A DNA stretch of 38,674 bases from CALMZY01 sp052033915 (GCA_052033915.1 JBPOJF010000012.1:1-38674); one strand, 5' to 3'; positions 7,907 to 19,150 are shown, counted from the stretch's first letter. The notes: generated by a model not told the origin, from the sequence alone. Made by a program: numbers and translations.

Positions 7907-8098
7907 CTATTCGCTGACCTTGATGCACTCGACCGGGCAGTTCGTAGCGGCTTCCTTGGCCGAATCCGCGGAACCTTCGGGGACGGGGTCCACCTTGACC
8001 CTGGCCAGCCCGTCGTCATCCATCTCGAACACTTCCGGGCAGGTTGTCGCGCAGAGTTCGCAACCGGTGCAGCTATCGCGATCAATCGTTATTTTCAT
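7907..8098 (-). CDS. Small [4Fe-4S] ferredoxin
   Basis: 63 residues, starting MKITIDRDSC. The ATG at 8098 is preferred over an in-frame ATG 60 nt upstream because AAGGGAGA precedes it and a ferredoxin of this size normally starts there. It has CTGCELCATTCPEVF and a distal CPVECI, the single-cluster pattern of Desulfovibrio-type ferredoxins, and an acidic middle (EMDDDG). It lies 132 nt after the PFOR gene on the same strand, so it is the likely electron acceptor of PFOR and donor to HydABC, Stn and the group 4 hydrogenase. A strong terminator follows. Confidence 0.9.
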   Translation of the reverse strand: MKITIDRDSCTGCELCATTCPEVFEMDDDGLARVKVDPVPEGSADSAKEAATNCPVECIKVSE

Positions 8099-8128
8099 TG
8101 GTTCTCCCTTCTTTACGTGCCTGGACTG

Positions 8129-8148
8129 TTCCTCGTTTGAACGAGGAA
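8129..8148. repeat. Perfect inverted repeat between PFOR and ferredoxin genes
   Basis: TTCCTCGTT-TG-AACGAGGAA, 9-bp arms, about 30 nt upstream of the ferredoxin ribosome site. No T-run follows, so it is not an obvious terminator. It could be an mRNA processing or stability hairpin, or an operator. TCCTCG...CGAGGA also occurs in the larger palindrome at 35760-35785. Confidence 0.4.
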
Positions 8149-8230
8149 GCTGAACCATGGCATGTTGACGGTCATTTGTCCATTCGGAATCCGGTCATCC
8201 TGTATTCGCGTTTGGATTGATCGTCCTTCG

Positions 8231-11200
8231 TCACTGCGCTTCGGCCGCCGCGCCGCCCGCCATCTGCTCGTACACCTTCCAGCGCGCCGCCACGTCCTGC
8301 TCGGCGAGTTTCAGAAGCCGCTCGGCCTCCTGCGGATTCGCGCGGGTCAGCATCTTGTAGCGGATTTCGTTGTAGATGTAATCCTGCAACGGGACCGAAG
8401 GCTTCTTCGAGTCAAGCTGGAACGGGTTCCTGCCCTCGGCCTCGAGCATCGGGTTGTACCGATACAGGGGCCAGTGACCGCTGTCCACGGCCAGCTTCTG
8501 CTGGCGGAAGCCGTTGATCATGTCGATGCCGTGCGCGATGCAGTGGCAGTAGGCGAGGATCAGGGCCGGCCCGTCGTACGCCTCGGCCTCGGTGAAGGCC
8601 TTCAGCGCCTGGCGCGGATTGGCGCCCAGCGCGATCTTCGCAACGTAGACGTTTCCGTAGGGAATGGCCATCAGGCCCAGGTCCTTCTTGCCGCTCGGCT
8701 TGCCGCCCGCCGCGAACTTCGCGACGGCGCCGCGGGGGGTCGCCTTGGAGCACTGGCCGCCCGTGTTGGAGTAAACCTCCGTGTCGAGCACGAGCATGTT
8801 GACGTTGCGGCCGCTGGCGAGGACGTGGTCCAGTCCGCCGTAGCCGATGTCGTACGCCCATCCGTCGCCGCCGAGGATCCACACGCTGCGTTTCACCAGA
8901 TGCTCCGCGACGGACTCGAGCAGCCGCGCCTCGTTCTTCTGAATGCCGTTGAGCCTGGCTTTCAGGGCTGCCACGCGTTCGCGTTGCTTTCCGATCTCCG
9001 CCTCGTTCGTCTGGGGAGCGCCGGCAATTTCGTTTACGAAGTCGGCGCCGAGGTCGGCCTTGAGTCCGTTCAACAGCTCGATCGCGTACTCGCGGTGCTT
9101 GTCGACGGTCAGCCGGAAGCCGTAGCCGAATTCCGCATTGTCTTCGAACAGCGAGTTCGACCAGGCCGGGCCGCGGCCGTCCTTGTTCTGCGCCCACGGC
9201 GTGGTCGGCAGGTTGCCGCCGTAGATCGACGAGCATCCGGTTGCGTTCGCAATGATCGCGCGGTCGCCGAACAACTGGCTCAGCACCTTGATGTACGGCG
9301 TTTCGCCGCAACCCGTGCAAGCGCCCGAGAACTCGAACAGCGGCTGCGCGAACTGGACGTCCTTGATCGAGGCGAGGTCGAGCGCGCCGCGGTCGCCGTC
9401 CGGGAGGCCCAGGAAGAACTCGAGATTCTCGCGCTCGTCCGCCAGGATCGGCTCCTTCTCGGCCATGTTGATGGCCTTCCTGGAGGCGTTTTCCTTGCTC
9501 TTGCGCGGGCAGACCTCGACGCACAGGCCGCAGCCGGTGCAGTCCTCGACTGCGATCTGGATCGTGTATTTCTTGCCGGGCTCGTCCTTGCTCTTCCACT
9601 CGGCCGACTTGAAGGTCTTCGGCGCGTTGGCCAGGAGGGCCGCGTCATACTTCTTGGAACGGACGCAGGCGTGCGGGCACACCAGCGTGCAGTTGCCGCA
9701 CTGGATGCAGAGGTCGGATTCCCACACCGGCACGCTCAGCGCGATGTTGCGCTTCTCCCACTGGGTCGTGCCCGTGGGGTAGGTGCCATCCACCGGCATC
9801 GCGCTGACCGGCAGGTCGTCGCCGAGGCCGGCCATGATCTTCGCGGTGACCTTCTGAACGAACGCAGGCGCCTTGGCGGGCACGACCGGCGGCATCTCGT
9901 GCGCGCTGGTCGCCTTCGCCGGCACCGGGATCTCGTGCAGGTTCGCCAGCGCCTGGTCCACGGCCTCGAAGTTCTTCCTGACGATGTCCTCGCCCTTTCG
10001 GCCGTAGGTTTTCTGGATCGCCTTCTTGATCTGCGCGATCGCCTCGTCCTTCGGAAGGACGCCGGAGATGGCGAAGAAGCAGGTCTGCATGATCGTGTTC
10101 ACGCGGCTGCCCATGCCCGCCGCCTGCGCGACCTTGTAGCCGTCGATCACGTAGAACTTGAGCTGCTTGTCGATGATCGTCTGCTGGACCGGGCGGGGGA
10201 GCTTGTCCCAGACTTCGTTCGTCCCGTACGGGCTGTTCAGCAGGAACGTGCCGCCCTGGACCGCATACTTCAGCACGTCCACCTGCTCGAGGAACACGAA
10301 CTGGTGACAGCCGATGAAGTTGGCGGCCTGGATGAGGTACGGGGAATGGATCGGGTCCGGCCCGAACCGCAGGTGCGAGACCGTGCGCGAACCGGCCTTC
10401 TTCGAGTCGTACACGAAGTAGCCCTGCGCCTGCATGTCGGTCTCTTCGCCGATGATCTTGATCGAGTTCTTGTTCGCGCCGACCGTGCCGTCCGCGCCGA
10501 GGCCGAAGAACATCGCGCGGACGACGTTGTCGCCTTCCGTGATGAAGTTCGGGTCATAGCTCAGGCTCGTGTGCGAGACGTCGTCGTGGATGCCGACCGT
10601 GAAGTGGTTTTTCGGCGCGTCCTTCTTCAACTCGTCGAACACCGCCTTGACCATCGCCGGGGTGAATTCCTTGGAGGACAGGCCGTAGCGGCCGCCGATG
10701 ACGCGCGGCAGCTTCTCCAGCGCGCCCGCGGTGAACGCCTCGGTCAGCACGGTCACGACGTCCTGGTACAGCGGCTCGCCGGCGCCGCCCGGTTCCTTCG
10801 TGCGGTCGAGGACCGCGAGGGATTGGACGGACTTCGGCAGGGCCGCGAGGAAGTGCTTGGCGGAGAAGGGACGATACAGATGAACGCGCAAAACGCCGAT
10901 CTTCTCGCCGCCGTGCTTCTGAAGGTACATGACGGTTTCGAGCGCGGTTTCCGCGCCGGAGCCCATCAGCACGATCACGCGCTCGGCGTCCGCGGCGCCG
11001 TAGTAGTCGAACAGCTTGTACTGCCGGCCCGCGACCTTCGCGAACTTGTCCATGACCTTTTGGACGATGTCGGGCGTCGCGGCGTAGAACGGATTGACCG
11101 TCTCGCGGCCCTGGAAGTACACGTCCGGATTCTGCGCCGTTCCGCGCATCACCGGATGATCGGGGTTCAGCCCGCGCCGGCGGTGCGCGATGACGAACTT

Positions 11201-11791
11201 CTCGTCGATCATCGCGCGGATCTGGTCTTCGCTGATCACGTTGATTTTGGCGACCTCGTGCGAGGTGCGGAATCCGTCGAAGAAGTGGATGAACGGGATG
11301 CGGGATTCCAGCGTCGAAGCCTGCGCGATCAGGGACATGTCCATCGTTTCCTGGACCGAGTTGGCCGCGAGCATCGCGAAGCCGGTCTGACGGGTGGCCA
11401 TGATGTCGGAATGGTCGCCGAAGATCGACAGCGCCTGGCAGGCGAGGGAGCGGGCGGACACATGAAAGACCGTTGAAGTCAGTTCGCCCGCGATCTTGTA
11501 CATGTTCGGAATCATGAGGAGCAGGCCTTGGGAGGCCGTGAACGTTGTCGTCAGCGCGCCGGTCTGGAGGGCGCCGTGAACCGCGCCGCTCGCGCCGCCT
11601 TCCGATTGCAGTTCCACGACGGCCGGGACGGTGCCCCAGATGTTCTTTCGGCCCTGGGCCGACCATTCGTCCGCCCATTCGCCCATGTTCGAGGACGGCG
11701 TGATCGGATAAATCGCGCAGACTTCGTTGGTCTTGTGCGCTATGTACGCGGCGGCTTCATTCCCGTCAATGATGGCGATCTCTTTACTCAT
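8231..11791 (-). CDS. nifJ: Pyruvate:ferredoxin (flavodoxin) oxidoreductase
   Basis: 1186 residues, the usual length of the single-chain homodimeric enzyme. N-terminal pyruvate-binding domain with IYPITPSSNMGEWADEW and FTASQGLLLM; transketolase-C-like domain; gamma domain with GLGADGTVGANKNSIKI; two [4Fe-4S] clusters (CIQCGNCTLVC, CTGCGLCVEVC); C-terminal TPP domain with GCGETPYI, ATGCSSIYGGNLPTTPW and GGDGWAYDIGYGGLDH, and a Cys in NTGGQCSKATP for the proximal cluster. Converts pyruvate and CoA to acetyl-CoA, CO2 and reduced ferredoxin in the cytoplasm. The ATG at 11791 has GGAGAAG upstream. The ferredoxin gene follows in the same direction. Divergent from the dus gene. All cofactor motifs look intact. 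Confidence 0.97.
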   Translation of the reverse strand: MSKEIAIIDGNEAAAYIAHKTNEVCAIYPITPSSNMGEWADEWSAQGRKNIWGTVPAVVELQSEGGASGAVHGALQTGALTTTFTASQGLLLMIPNMYKIAGELTSTVFHVSARSLACQALSIFGDHSDIMATRQTGFAMLAANSVQETMDMSLIAQASTLESRIPFIHFFDGFRTSHEVAKINVISEDQIRAMIDEKFVIAHRRRGLNPDHPVMRGTAQNPDVYFQGRETVNPFYAATPDIVQKVMDKFAKVAGRQYKLFDYYGAADAERVIVLMGSGAETALETVMYLQKHGGEKIGVLRVHLYRPFSAKHFLAALPKSVQSLAVLDRTKEPGGAGEPLYQDVVTVLTEAFTAGALEKLPRVIGGRYGLSSKEFTPAMVKAVFDELKKDAPKNHFTVGIHDDVSHTSLSYDPNFITEGDNVVRAMFFGLGADGTVGANKNSIKIIGEETDMQAQGYFVYDSKKAGSRTVSHLRFGPDPIHSPYLIQAANFIGCHQFVFLEQVDVLKYAVQGGTFLLNSPYGTNEVWDKLPRPVQQTIIDKQLKFYVIDGYKVAQAAGMGSRVNTIMQTCFFAISGVLPKDEAIAQIKKAIQKTYGRKGEDIVRKNFEAVDQALANLHEIPVPAKATSAHEMPPVVPAKAPAFVQKVTAKIMAGLGDDLPVSAMPVDGTYPTGTTQWEKRNIALSVPVWESDLCIQCGNCTLVCPHACVRSKKYDAALLANAPKTFKSAEWKSKDEPGKKYTIQIAVEDCTGCGLCVEVCPRKSKENASRKAINMAEKEPILADERENLEFFLGLPDGDRGALDLASIKDVQFAQPLFEFSGACTGCGETPYIKVLSQLFGDRAIIANATGCSSIYGGNLPTTPWAQNKDGRGPAWSNSLFEDNAEFGYGFRLTVDKHREYAIELLNGLKADLGADFVNEIAGAPQTNEAEIGKQRERVAALKARLNGIQKNEARLLESVAEHLVKRSVWILGGDGWAYDIGYGGLDHVLASGRNVNMLVLDTEVYSNTGGQCSKATPRGAVAKFAAGGKPSGKKDLGLMAIPYGNVYVAKIALGANPRQALKAFTEAEAYDGPALILAYCHCIAHGIDMINGFRQQKLAVDSGHWPLYRYNPMLEAEGRNPFQLDSKKPSVPLQDYIYNEIRYKMLTRANPQEAERLLKLAEQDVAARWKVYEQMAGGAAAEAQ

Positions 11792-11988
11792 TTCGTGACT
11801 TCTCCGTTTCTTTTGTCTTCGGGGTAAAATCGCGAAGATTCAGGTTTTTTTGGACAAAGCCCCGCCTGCTTATCACAACCCCGACACGCAAGGCAAGAGT
11901 TGGATTGCCCGCGCAGATCCCGATTTTCTGTATGTCCTTGTTTGTCAGGCGGTTCCGCGCCTTCCGCGCCCGGCCGATTCTTCCTTTG

Positions 11989-12023
11989 TTCCGAGCCTTG
12001 AAAAAATGTTCCAACGCTCGGAA
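11989..12023 (+). repeat. Stem-loop in the leader of the dus gene
   Basis: TTCCGAGC (11989-11996) pairs with GCTCGGAA (12016-12023) across a 19-nt loop that contains an alternative in-frame ATG (12006). The right part also forms a shorter dyad, TTCCAACGCTCGGAA. A possible regulatory element or scattered repeat; nothing proves function. Confidence 0.3.
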
Positions 12024-12047
12024 AAATCCGGCACTCTTTCCCGGCAC

Positions 12048-13031
12048 ATGCGGCAGAAACTCCAAATCGGCGGCCTTGAACTCGAAAGCCCGGTTCTGCT
12101 GGCCCCCATGGCGGGCTACACGGACCTGCCGTTCCGGCGGATGGTCCGCTCGTTCGGCGGGCTGGGGCTGGCGTTCACCGAGATGCTGAACCCGATCAGC
12201 ATTCTGCGCGGACGCGAGAAGAAGGTGAAGTACCTCCTGGCCACCGCCCCGGATGACCAGCCGCTGGGCCGGCAAATCTACGGGAAAGACCCCGCCCCGT
12301 TGGCCGATGCCGCCCGCTGGCTGGCCGACCGCGGCGCGCCGCTGATCGACGTGAACATGGGCTGTCCTCAGAAGAAGATATCCGGAAGGGGGGCGGGCGC
12401 GGGACTCCTTCGCAAGCCCGACGTGGCCGTGGAAATTGTCCGGCGCGTGGTCGAGGCGGTCACAGTGCCGGTCACGGTCAAGATCCGGCTCGGGTGGGAC
12501 AACGCGCAGACCGCGGTGGATCTCGCGAAAGAATTTGAAAAGCTGGGTGTGGCCGCCATCACGGTCCACGGCCGGACGCGGGTCCAGAAGTTCGAGGGGA
12601 AATCCGACCGGGAGGCCATCGGCAACGTGCGGGCGGCGATCGACAAGGTGCCGGTCATCGCGAACGGCGATGTGGTGTCGGTCGAATCCGCGCGCGAAAT
12701 GTTCAGGATCACTGGCTGCGCCGGGATCATGCTGGGTCGCCAACCGATCAAGGAGCCGTGGATCATCCGCGACATCGCACGCGACCTGAACGGCGAGCCG
12801 CCGCTTCCGCCGCCGAGCCGGGAGGAGCATCTTGCGCTGATGTTGAGGCATTTCGATCTGTGTTCGGACCTGTACGGCGAAACAATGGCCGTGTTGCAGT
12901 TCCGGAAGTGGGTTCCCCGATATCTCAAGGGAAAATCCGTGCCCCGCCCGACGCTTTCCGCGCTTCAGCAGATGAAGGACGCGGCGGAGTTGAAGGGCCG
13001 GCTCTCGGAAGTCATGCTGGGTTCCGCCTGA
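12048..13031 (+). CDS. dusB: tRNA-dihydrouridine synthase (Dus family)
   Basis: About 328 residues from MRQKLQIGGL. FMN-dependent TIM-barrel enzyme that reduces uridine to dihydrouridine in the tRNA D-loop. Motifs: LAPMAGYTDLPFRRM (FMN/N-terminal signature), DVNMGCPQKKISGRGAGAGLL (with the active-site Cys), ITVHGRTRVQKF, VIANGDVVS and GIMLGRQPIKEPW. The reading frame is open far upstream, but those residues do not resemble the family and the family normally begins just before this point, so ATG 12048 is chosen; ATG 12006 is the alternative. No clear Shine-Dalgarno precedes either. Transcribed away from PFOR and not part of the energy genes. B-type assignment is by general resemblance. Confidence 0.88.
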   Translation: MRQKLQIGGLELESPVLLAPMAGYTDLPFRRMVRSFGGLGLAFTEMLNPISILRGREKKVKYLLATAPDDQPLGRQIYGKDPAPLADAARWLADRGAPLIDVNMGCPQKKISGRGAGAGLLRKPDVAVEIVRRVVEAVTVPVTVKIRLGWDNAQTAVDLAKEFEKLGVAAITVHGRTRVQKFEGKSDREAIGNVRAAIDKVPVIANGDVVSVESAREMFRITGCAGIMLGRQPIKEPWIIRDIARDLNGEPPLPPPSREEHLALMLRHFDLCSDLYGETMAVLQFRKWVPRYLKGKSVPRPTLSALQQMKDAAELKGRLSEVMLGSA

Positions 13032-13049
13032 CCGGGCGCATTGCGACGA

Positions 13050-13403
13050 TCAGCGGTGGTTGGGGTCGGAGCAGGCGGGGGGCTCGCCGACGGGGCGGAC
13101 GGCATAGGTTCCGCGGCCGGGGCACCGGAGGCGCTTCCAGCCTTCTTCAAGGTAGTCCACGAGTTGTTCGGCGGTGATCGGAGCGCCGTTGGTCAGGCTG
13201 TGATCCCGGGCAAATTCCGCTTTGGCCTCGGAGACGATTTCGAGGTTGCGCAGGCAGTGCTTCTTCTGGACGGCCGGGATGAAAAAGCCGTGCCGGTCGA
13301 AGAAACTCCAGAACAACCCGACCAGCGCGAGCAGAATGAACGCGGTGAAGAACACGCCGAGTCCGGCCATGTTTTTGCGGGCCTTCTTGGGCATCGGGCT
13401 CAT
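13050..13403 (-). CDS. Membrane-anchored pseudopilin-like small protein
   Basis: 117 residues. A short basic N-terminus, one transmembrane helix (about 12-35), then a soluble domain beginning CLRNLEIVSEAKAEFARDH and ending with CPGRGTYAV...PPACSDPNHR. This C-terminal half resembles the globular part of type II secretion and prepilin-type proteins common in PVC bacteria (two Cys pairs, CP-x-x-GTY, CS...H). The classical GFTLIE methylation site is absent, so it is probably not processed by prepilin peptidase. Function unknown. It lies convergent to dus and downstream of the pyrophosphatase, with no good ribosome site. Confidence 0.7.
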   Translation of the reverse strand: MSPMPKKARKNMAGLGVFFTAFILLALVGLFWSFFDRHGFFIPAVQKKHCLRNLEIVSEAKAEFARDHSLTNGAPITAEQLVDYLEEGWKRLRCPGRGTYAVRPVGEPPACSDPNHR

Positions 13404-13420
13404 ACAGAGATCATCCGGCA

Positions 13421-13474
13421 GGGGCGCTTCGCCCGTCCTCGCCGAGGCTTCGGCGAGGCGCGAAGATGCGCCCC
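13421..13474 (-). repeat. Long imperfect hairpin downstream of hppA
   Basis: Three nested stems around one loop: GGGGCG/CGCCCC, CTTCGC/GCGAAG and CCTCGCCGA/TCGGCGAGG, 21 bp in all, starting 13 nt after the hppA stop. No T-run follows on the minus strand, so it is not a classical intrinsic terminator. It may protect the hppA mRNA end or separate it from the next gene. Confidence 0.5.
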
Positions 13475-13487
13475 GGCACCATCGGTT

Positions 13488-15893
<2,406 letters not shown>

Positions 15894-15926
15894 CGAATTA
15901 CTCCTTCTGATTAGCCACGCGCGTGT

Positions 15927-15956
15927 TTCATACAATGACCCAACGTGGGGAGGCAA
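15927..15956 (-). promoter_or_regulatory. Candidate promoter of hppA
   Basis: On the minus strand TTGCCT (15956-15951), an 18-bp spacer and TATGAA (15932-15927). Transcription would start about 27 nt before the hppA ATG, leaving room for the AAGGAG ribosome site. Plausible but unverified. Confidence 0.4.
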
Positions 15957-16020
15957 TAAGAAATGCCATTTCGGATTTGCGGTATTCCTCCGAACGGATT
16001 GTGCGGGAAGCACTTAGCCC

Positions 16021-16073
16021 GGATATGATGCGAGTTCTCGCGCGATATCCGAAATAGCCCGCGAAAACCGCGG
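16021..16073 (-). repeat. Two hairpins after the group 4 hydrogenase operon
   Basis: After the last gene of the operon, a stem CCGCG-aaaac-CGCGG (16059-16073) is followed by a second one with GGATAT/ATATCC arms and an inner GCGA/TCGC (16021-16050). T-rich runs flank the first (GGTTTTTT before it and CTATTT after it on the minus strand). Together they probably end or attenuate transcription between this operon and hppA. Confidence 0.4.
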
Positions 16074-16083
16074 TGAAAAAACC

Positions 16084-16530
16084 CTACGGTTGGGAGGGGG
16101 GGTCGGTAGGCGGCGCAACCGGCGCGGCAGCGATGACGGGCATCGGGCCGGGCTTGTATTGCACCTTCAGATCTTCGCGGCTGTAGGCCGGATGACTGTA
16201 GCTGGAATCCATCTGGATCGCATTGACGGGGCAGGATTCCTCGCACTGGGAGCAATGGGTGCAGCGGTCGATGTAGAGGGTCATCGAGAAGCGGCGGATG
16301 AGTTTGCCGGCCTCGTTCTTGTACTCGTATTCCTTGTTGATCTCGATCGCCTCGGCGGGGCAGTCGGTTTCGCACCGCTTGCAGCCGATGCACTTCTGCG
16401 TGTCCATGACCGGCTTGCCGCGGAGACCTTCCGGCTGACCGATGCTTTGGAAGGGGACTTCGACCGTGGCCGGCTTGCGGAAGAGATGCCGGGTGATTTC
16501 AGGAAGCATGGCTGCGAACTTCAATTTCAT
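16084..16530 (-). CDS. Group 4 [NiFe]-hydrogenase ferredoxin-type subunit (NuoI-like)
   Basis: 148 residues with two [4Fe-4S] sites, C47/50/53/57 and C90/93/96/100, in the spacing of NuoI/EchF. A proline- and alanine-rich tail follows. It carries electrons from reduced ferredoxin to the small subunit on the cytoplasmic side. Its start overlaps the NuoH-like gene by 4 nt (ATGA), making it the last gene of the 11-gene operon. No NADH module (NuoEFG) is in this operon, so ferredoxin is the likely donor. Confidence 0.9.
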   Translation of the reverse strand: MKLKFAAMLPEITRHLFRKPATVEVPFQSIGQPEGLRGKPVMDTQKCIGCKRCETDCPAEAIEINKEYEYKNEAGKLIRRFSMTLYIDRCTHCSQCEESCPVNAIQMDSSYSHPAYSREDLKVQYKPGPMPVIAAAPVAPPTDPPSQP

Positions 16531-17504
16531 TTCAGAAATCCTTTAACGAGAACCACGATCGCGAGCTGAACGACGGCCAGCGGTGCGAGGTAACGCCAGC
16601 TGAACGCCACCATCTGGTCGATCCGGATACGGGCCATGACGGCTTTCACCGCCGCCAGAACCACGATGATCGCGAGGGTCTTGAGAATGAACCAGAGGAA
16701 GCCCCAGCCGAGTCCGCCCGGGAACCCGCCGAGGAACAGCGCGGCAATGAAGCCGGCGCCGACGACCATCTCCACGTCGATCAGCAGGCGGAACAGCGCG
16801 AGCTTGCGGCCGGAGTACTCCGTGAACGCGCCGCCGACGATCTCCGTTTCGGCCTCGGGAATGTCGAACGGGATGCGTTCGAGCTTGGCCTGGAGGCAGA
16901 CGAGCGCCACGGGAAGGCCCAGGAACATCGTGATCAGCACATGGAGCGGATGGTCCTGGAAGTAGGCCGCGATCTCCGCCAGCCGCCAACTGCCCGCCAG
17001 CACGGCGGGGGAGAGCATGGCGAGAAAGAGGGGGACTTCGTAGGAGAACAGAAGCGTCAGCACGCGCATGCCGCCCAGCGCGGCAAACGCGCTGCGGGAG
17101 GCCCAGCCGGCGAGAAAGTAGGCCAGGCTGGGGAGGGTCAGCAGGTAGGCGATCACGATGATGTCGCCCTGGAACGAGGTCATGCTCGGGGTGTCGATCG
17201 AGAAGTGCCAGACGGGAAGGAGCAGGGCGGCCGTACAGACGGCCGCGAGTCCGAGGATCGGGGCCGCGGCAAACAGGACGCGATCGGCGGCGGCGGGAAC
17301 GATATCCTCCTTGGCCATCAGCTTGATGAAATCGGCGATGGGCTGCAAGAGGCCGAACTTTCCGGTGTACGTCGGGCCCATGCGGTTCTGGAGCCGCGCG
17401 CACAGTTTCCGGTCCAGCCATTCCACGAAGGTGGAGTACACGAACAGGAACAGCAGCCCGGGGTACACAAAAAGATAGGCGAACGTTTTGAAGGCAGCTT
17501 CCAT
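16527..17504 (-). CDS. Group 4 [NiFe]-hydrogenase membrane subunit (NuoH-like)
   Basis: 325 residues and about eight transmembrane helices. It has the NuoH signature RLQNRMGPTYTGKFGLLQPIADFIKLMAKEDI and the acidic loop ERIPFDIPEAETEIVGGAFTEYSG, which in complex I lines the path between the redox site and the proton channels. The start is ATG at 17504, whose A is also the last base of the preceding stop (TAATG). It links the peripheral hydrogenase arm to the pumping arm. Confidence 0.92.
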   Translation of the reverse strand: MEAAFKTFAYLFVYPGLLFLFVYSTFVEWLDRKLCARLQNRMGPTYTGKFGLLQPIADFIKLMAKEDIVPAAADRVLFAAAPILGLAAVCTAALLLPVWHFSIDTPSMTSFQGDIIVIAYLLTLPSLAYFLAGWASRSAFAALGGMRVLTLLFSYEVPLFLAMLSPAVLAGSWRLAEIAAYFQDHPLHVLITMFLGLPVALVCLQAKLERIPFDIPEAETEIVGGAFTEYSGRKLALFRLLIDVEMVVGAGFIAALFLGGFPGGLGWGFLWFILKTLAIIVVLAAVKAVMARIRIDQMVAFSWRYLAPLAVVQLAIVVLVKGFLK

Positions 17505-18679
17505 TATTTCCGAAACTCCAATCCGTACTTCCTCAACGTCTCCCAGTCCCAGATCTTCGATTCGCCGGTGCGGATATCCGTGATCTCGGTCAGGCGGTCC
17601 GTGCAGGACATACACGGGTCGATGCCGGCCATGATGATCGGCACGTCGGCAACGTACGAATGCTTGAGCATGTACAGCGTCGCCGGCCAGTTGGCCAGGG
17701 TCGGCGCGCGCACTTTCACGCGCTCCGGCTTGTCGGTCCCGTTCGAGCGGATGTAGTGGATGTCCTCGCCGCGCTGGGCCTCGACCCGGCTCACGACTTC
17801 CCCCTCGGGCACCTTCTTGGGCGCCTTCACACGGATTTCGCCGGCGGGAAGGTTTTTCAGGACGAACTCGCAGATGTTGTAGGATTCCATCAATTCCATC
17901 GCGCGCACGACCACGCGGGCGAGCAGGTCGCAGCCTTCGCTGGTCTGGATGTGGAACGGAACGTCCAACGCGAATCCGGAGTAGGGATCATCCTGCCGGA
18001 CATCTATTGCGACGCCGGACGCGCGGGCCATGGGGCCGGTGGCGCACAGTTCGGCGGCCTTTTCCTTCGGCAATTTGCCGACCCCGGCGATACGGGCGAC
18101 GAACGAGGGCTCGGTCGCGCCGATGTTCAGATAATATGCCGTGCGCTCGCGCAGGATCTTCAGGGCGTCCAAGCACTTCGCGATCTGGCCCTCGTCAATG
18201 TCGCGGCGCACGCCGCCGAAGGTCTGGAGACAGTAGTGGATGCGGTTCCCGGAAAGCGTCTCCAGCAGGTCCATGACGATCTCGCGGTCCCGCCACGTGT
18301 ACATGAAGAATGTGTCGAACCCCACTTCGTGGCCGGCCACGCCGAGCCAGAGCAGATGACTGTGCACGCGCTCCAGCTCGCCGACCAGAGTGCGGATGTA
18401 CTCGGCGCGCTTGGAGACCTGGATGCCCATCAGTTTCTCCACGCCTTGCACGAAACAGGACGTGTGGGCGTTCGAGCAGATGCCGCAGATGCGCTCCATG
18501 AGGTAGATGTTCTGGATGTAGTTGCGGCTCTCCGCCAGCTTCTCGATGCCGCGATGGTTGTAGCCGAGGCGAAGGTCGGCGTTGACGATGAATTCTCCGT
18601 CGACCTCCAGGCGGAACGACGTGGGCTCCTTCATCGCCGGGTGCTGCGGTCCGATGGGGATGGTGTATGTACTGCTCAT
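17504..18679 (-). CDS. Group 4 [NiFe]-hydrogenase large (catalytic) subunit, NuoD-like
   Basis: 391 residues. Unlike complex I NuoD, both metal-binding pairs are present: RICGIC-SNAH (C65, C68) and DPCMSCTDR (C356, C359). These four Cys bind Ni-Fe in hydrogenases, so this is an active-type energy-converting hydrogenase subunit (group 4), not a quinone reductase. The N-terminal IPIGPQHPAMKEP is the shared NuoD/hydrogenase start. 29 residues follow the last Arg of DPCxxCxxR; whether they are cleaved during maturation is unknown. No hyp maturation genes are in the window. Its ATG overlaps the NuoC-like stop (ATGA). Reaction: ferredoxin-driven proton reduction coupled to ion pumping, or the reverse. 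Confidence 0.92.
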   Translation of the reverse strand: MSSTYTIPIGPQHPAMKEPTSFRLEVDGEFIVNADLRLGYNHRGIEKLAESRNYIQNIYLMERICGICSNAHTSCFVQGVEKLMGIQVSKRAEYIRTLVGELERVHSHLLWLGVAGHEVGFDTFFMYTWRDREIVMDLLETLSGNRIHYCLQTFGGVRRDIDEGQIAKCLDALKILRERTAYYLNIGATEPSFVARIAGVGKLPKEKAAELCATGPMARASGVAIDVRQDDPYSGFALDVPFHIQTSEGCDLLARVVVRAMELMESYNICEFVLKNLPAGEIRVKAPKKVPEGEVVSRVEAQRGEDIHYIRSNGTDKPERVKVRAPTLANWPATLYMLKHSYVADVPIIMAGIDPCMSCTDRLTEITDIRTGESKIWDWETLRKYGLEFRK

Positions 18680-19137
18680 TGGATCACCTCGGTTTCGCGA
18701 TCGTACTGCCAGTCCTTCCGCAGCGGATAGACCCCGTCAGGCCAGTCGTCGGGCAGGACCAGGCGTCTCGGATCGGGATGTCCTTCGAACTTCACCCCCA
18801 GGATGTCGTGCACTTCGCGCTCATAGAGCGTCGCGCCCGGATAGACTTCCGTGATCGTGCGCACCGCGGGCGACTGGCGGGCGACGTGCGTCTTGACCGT
18901 GACGACCACGCCGGGCCGCGCGAAATGGTAGTTGATCTCGATGTTCGCGGTCGTGTCGCGGGCACTGATGGTGGAGATGTAGAAGATCTCCAGCTTCTCT
19001 CGGATCATCCGGCACGCCTCGACGAGATCCTGCGGCTGGACGGTGATGAAGACGCGGCGGACATCGGTCTTCAGGTCGGAGAATTTCCCGGCCAGGTTCT
19101 GTTCAATCGCGTTTTTGACTTCTTCAACCGTGATCAT
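18676..19137 (-). CDS. Group 4 [NiFe]-hydrogenase NuoC-like subunit
   Basis: 153 residues. It ends with the NuoC family signature: VYPGATLYEREVHDILGVKF, then HPDPRRLVLPDDWPDGVYPLRKDW. The ATG at 19137 starts MITVEEVKNAIEQNL and is preferred over an upstream extension that reads into the small-subunit gene. It is a structural subunit holding the large and small subunits together in the peripheral arm and binds no cofactor. In complex I-like enzymes C and D are sometimes fused; here they are separate but translationally coupled. Confidence 0.9.
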   Translation of the reverse strand: MITVEEVKNAIEQNLAGKFSDLKTDVRRVFITVQPQDLVEACRMIREKLEIFYISTISARDTTANIEINYHFARPGVVVTVKTHVARQSPAVRTITEVYPGATLYEREVHDILGVKFEGHPDPRRLVLPDDWPDGVYPLRKDWQYDRETEVIQ

Positions 19138-19150
19138 GGGATTCCCGTCT

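Noticed and set aside
8162..11476. A 1104-codon open frame on the plus strand across the PFOR gene
   Set aside because: It is exactly antisense to a complete PFOR with all cofactor motifs. Its translation is rich in Arg, Val, Asp and His with no recognisable domain, as expected for the opposite strand of GC-rich coding DNA. Similar long shadows over hydA, hydB, the N-like and L-like genes were dropped for the same reason.
11850..12047. Longer dus protein starting at TTG 11850
   Set aside because: The extra residues do not look like Dus proteins, the start codon is rare, and a stem-loop occupies part of this stretch.
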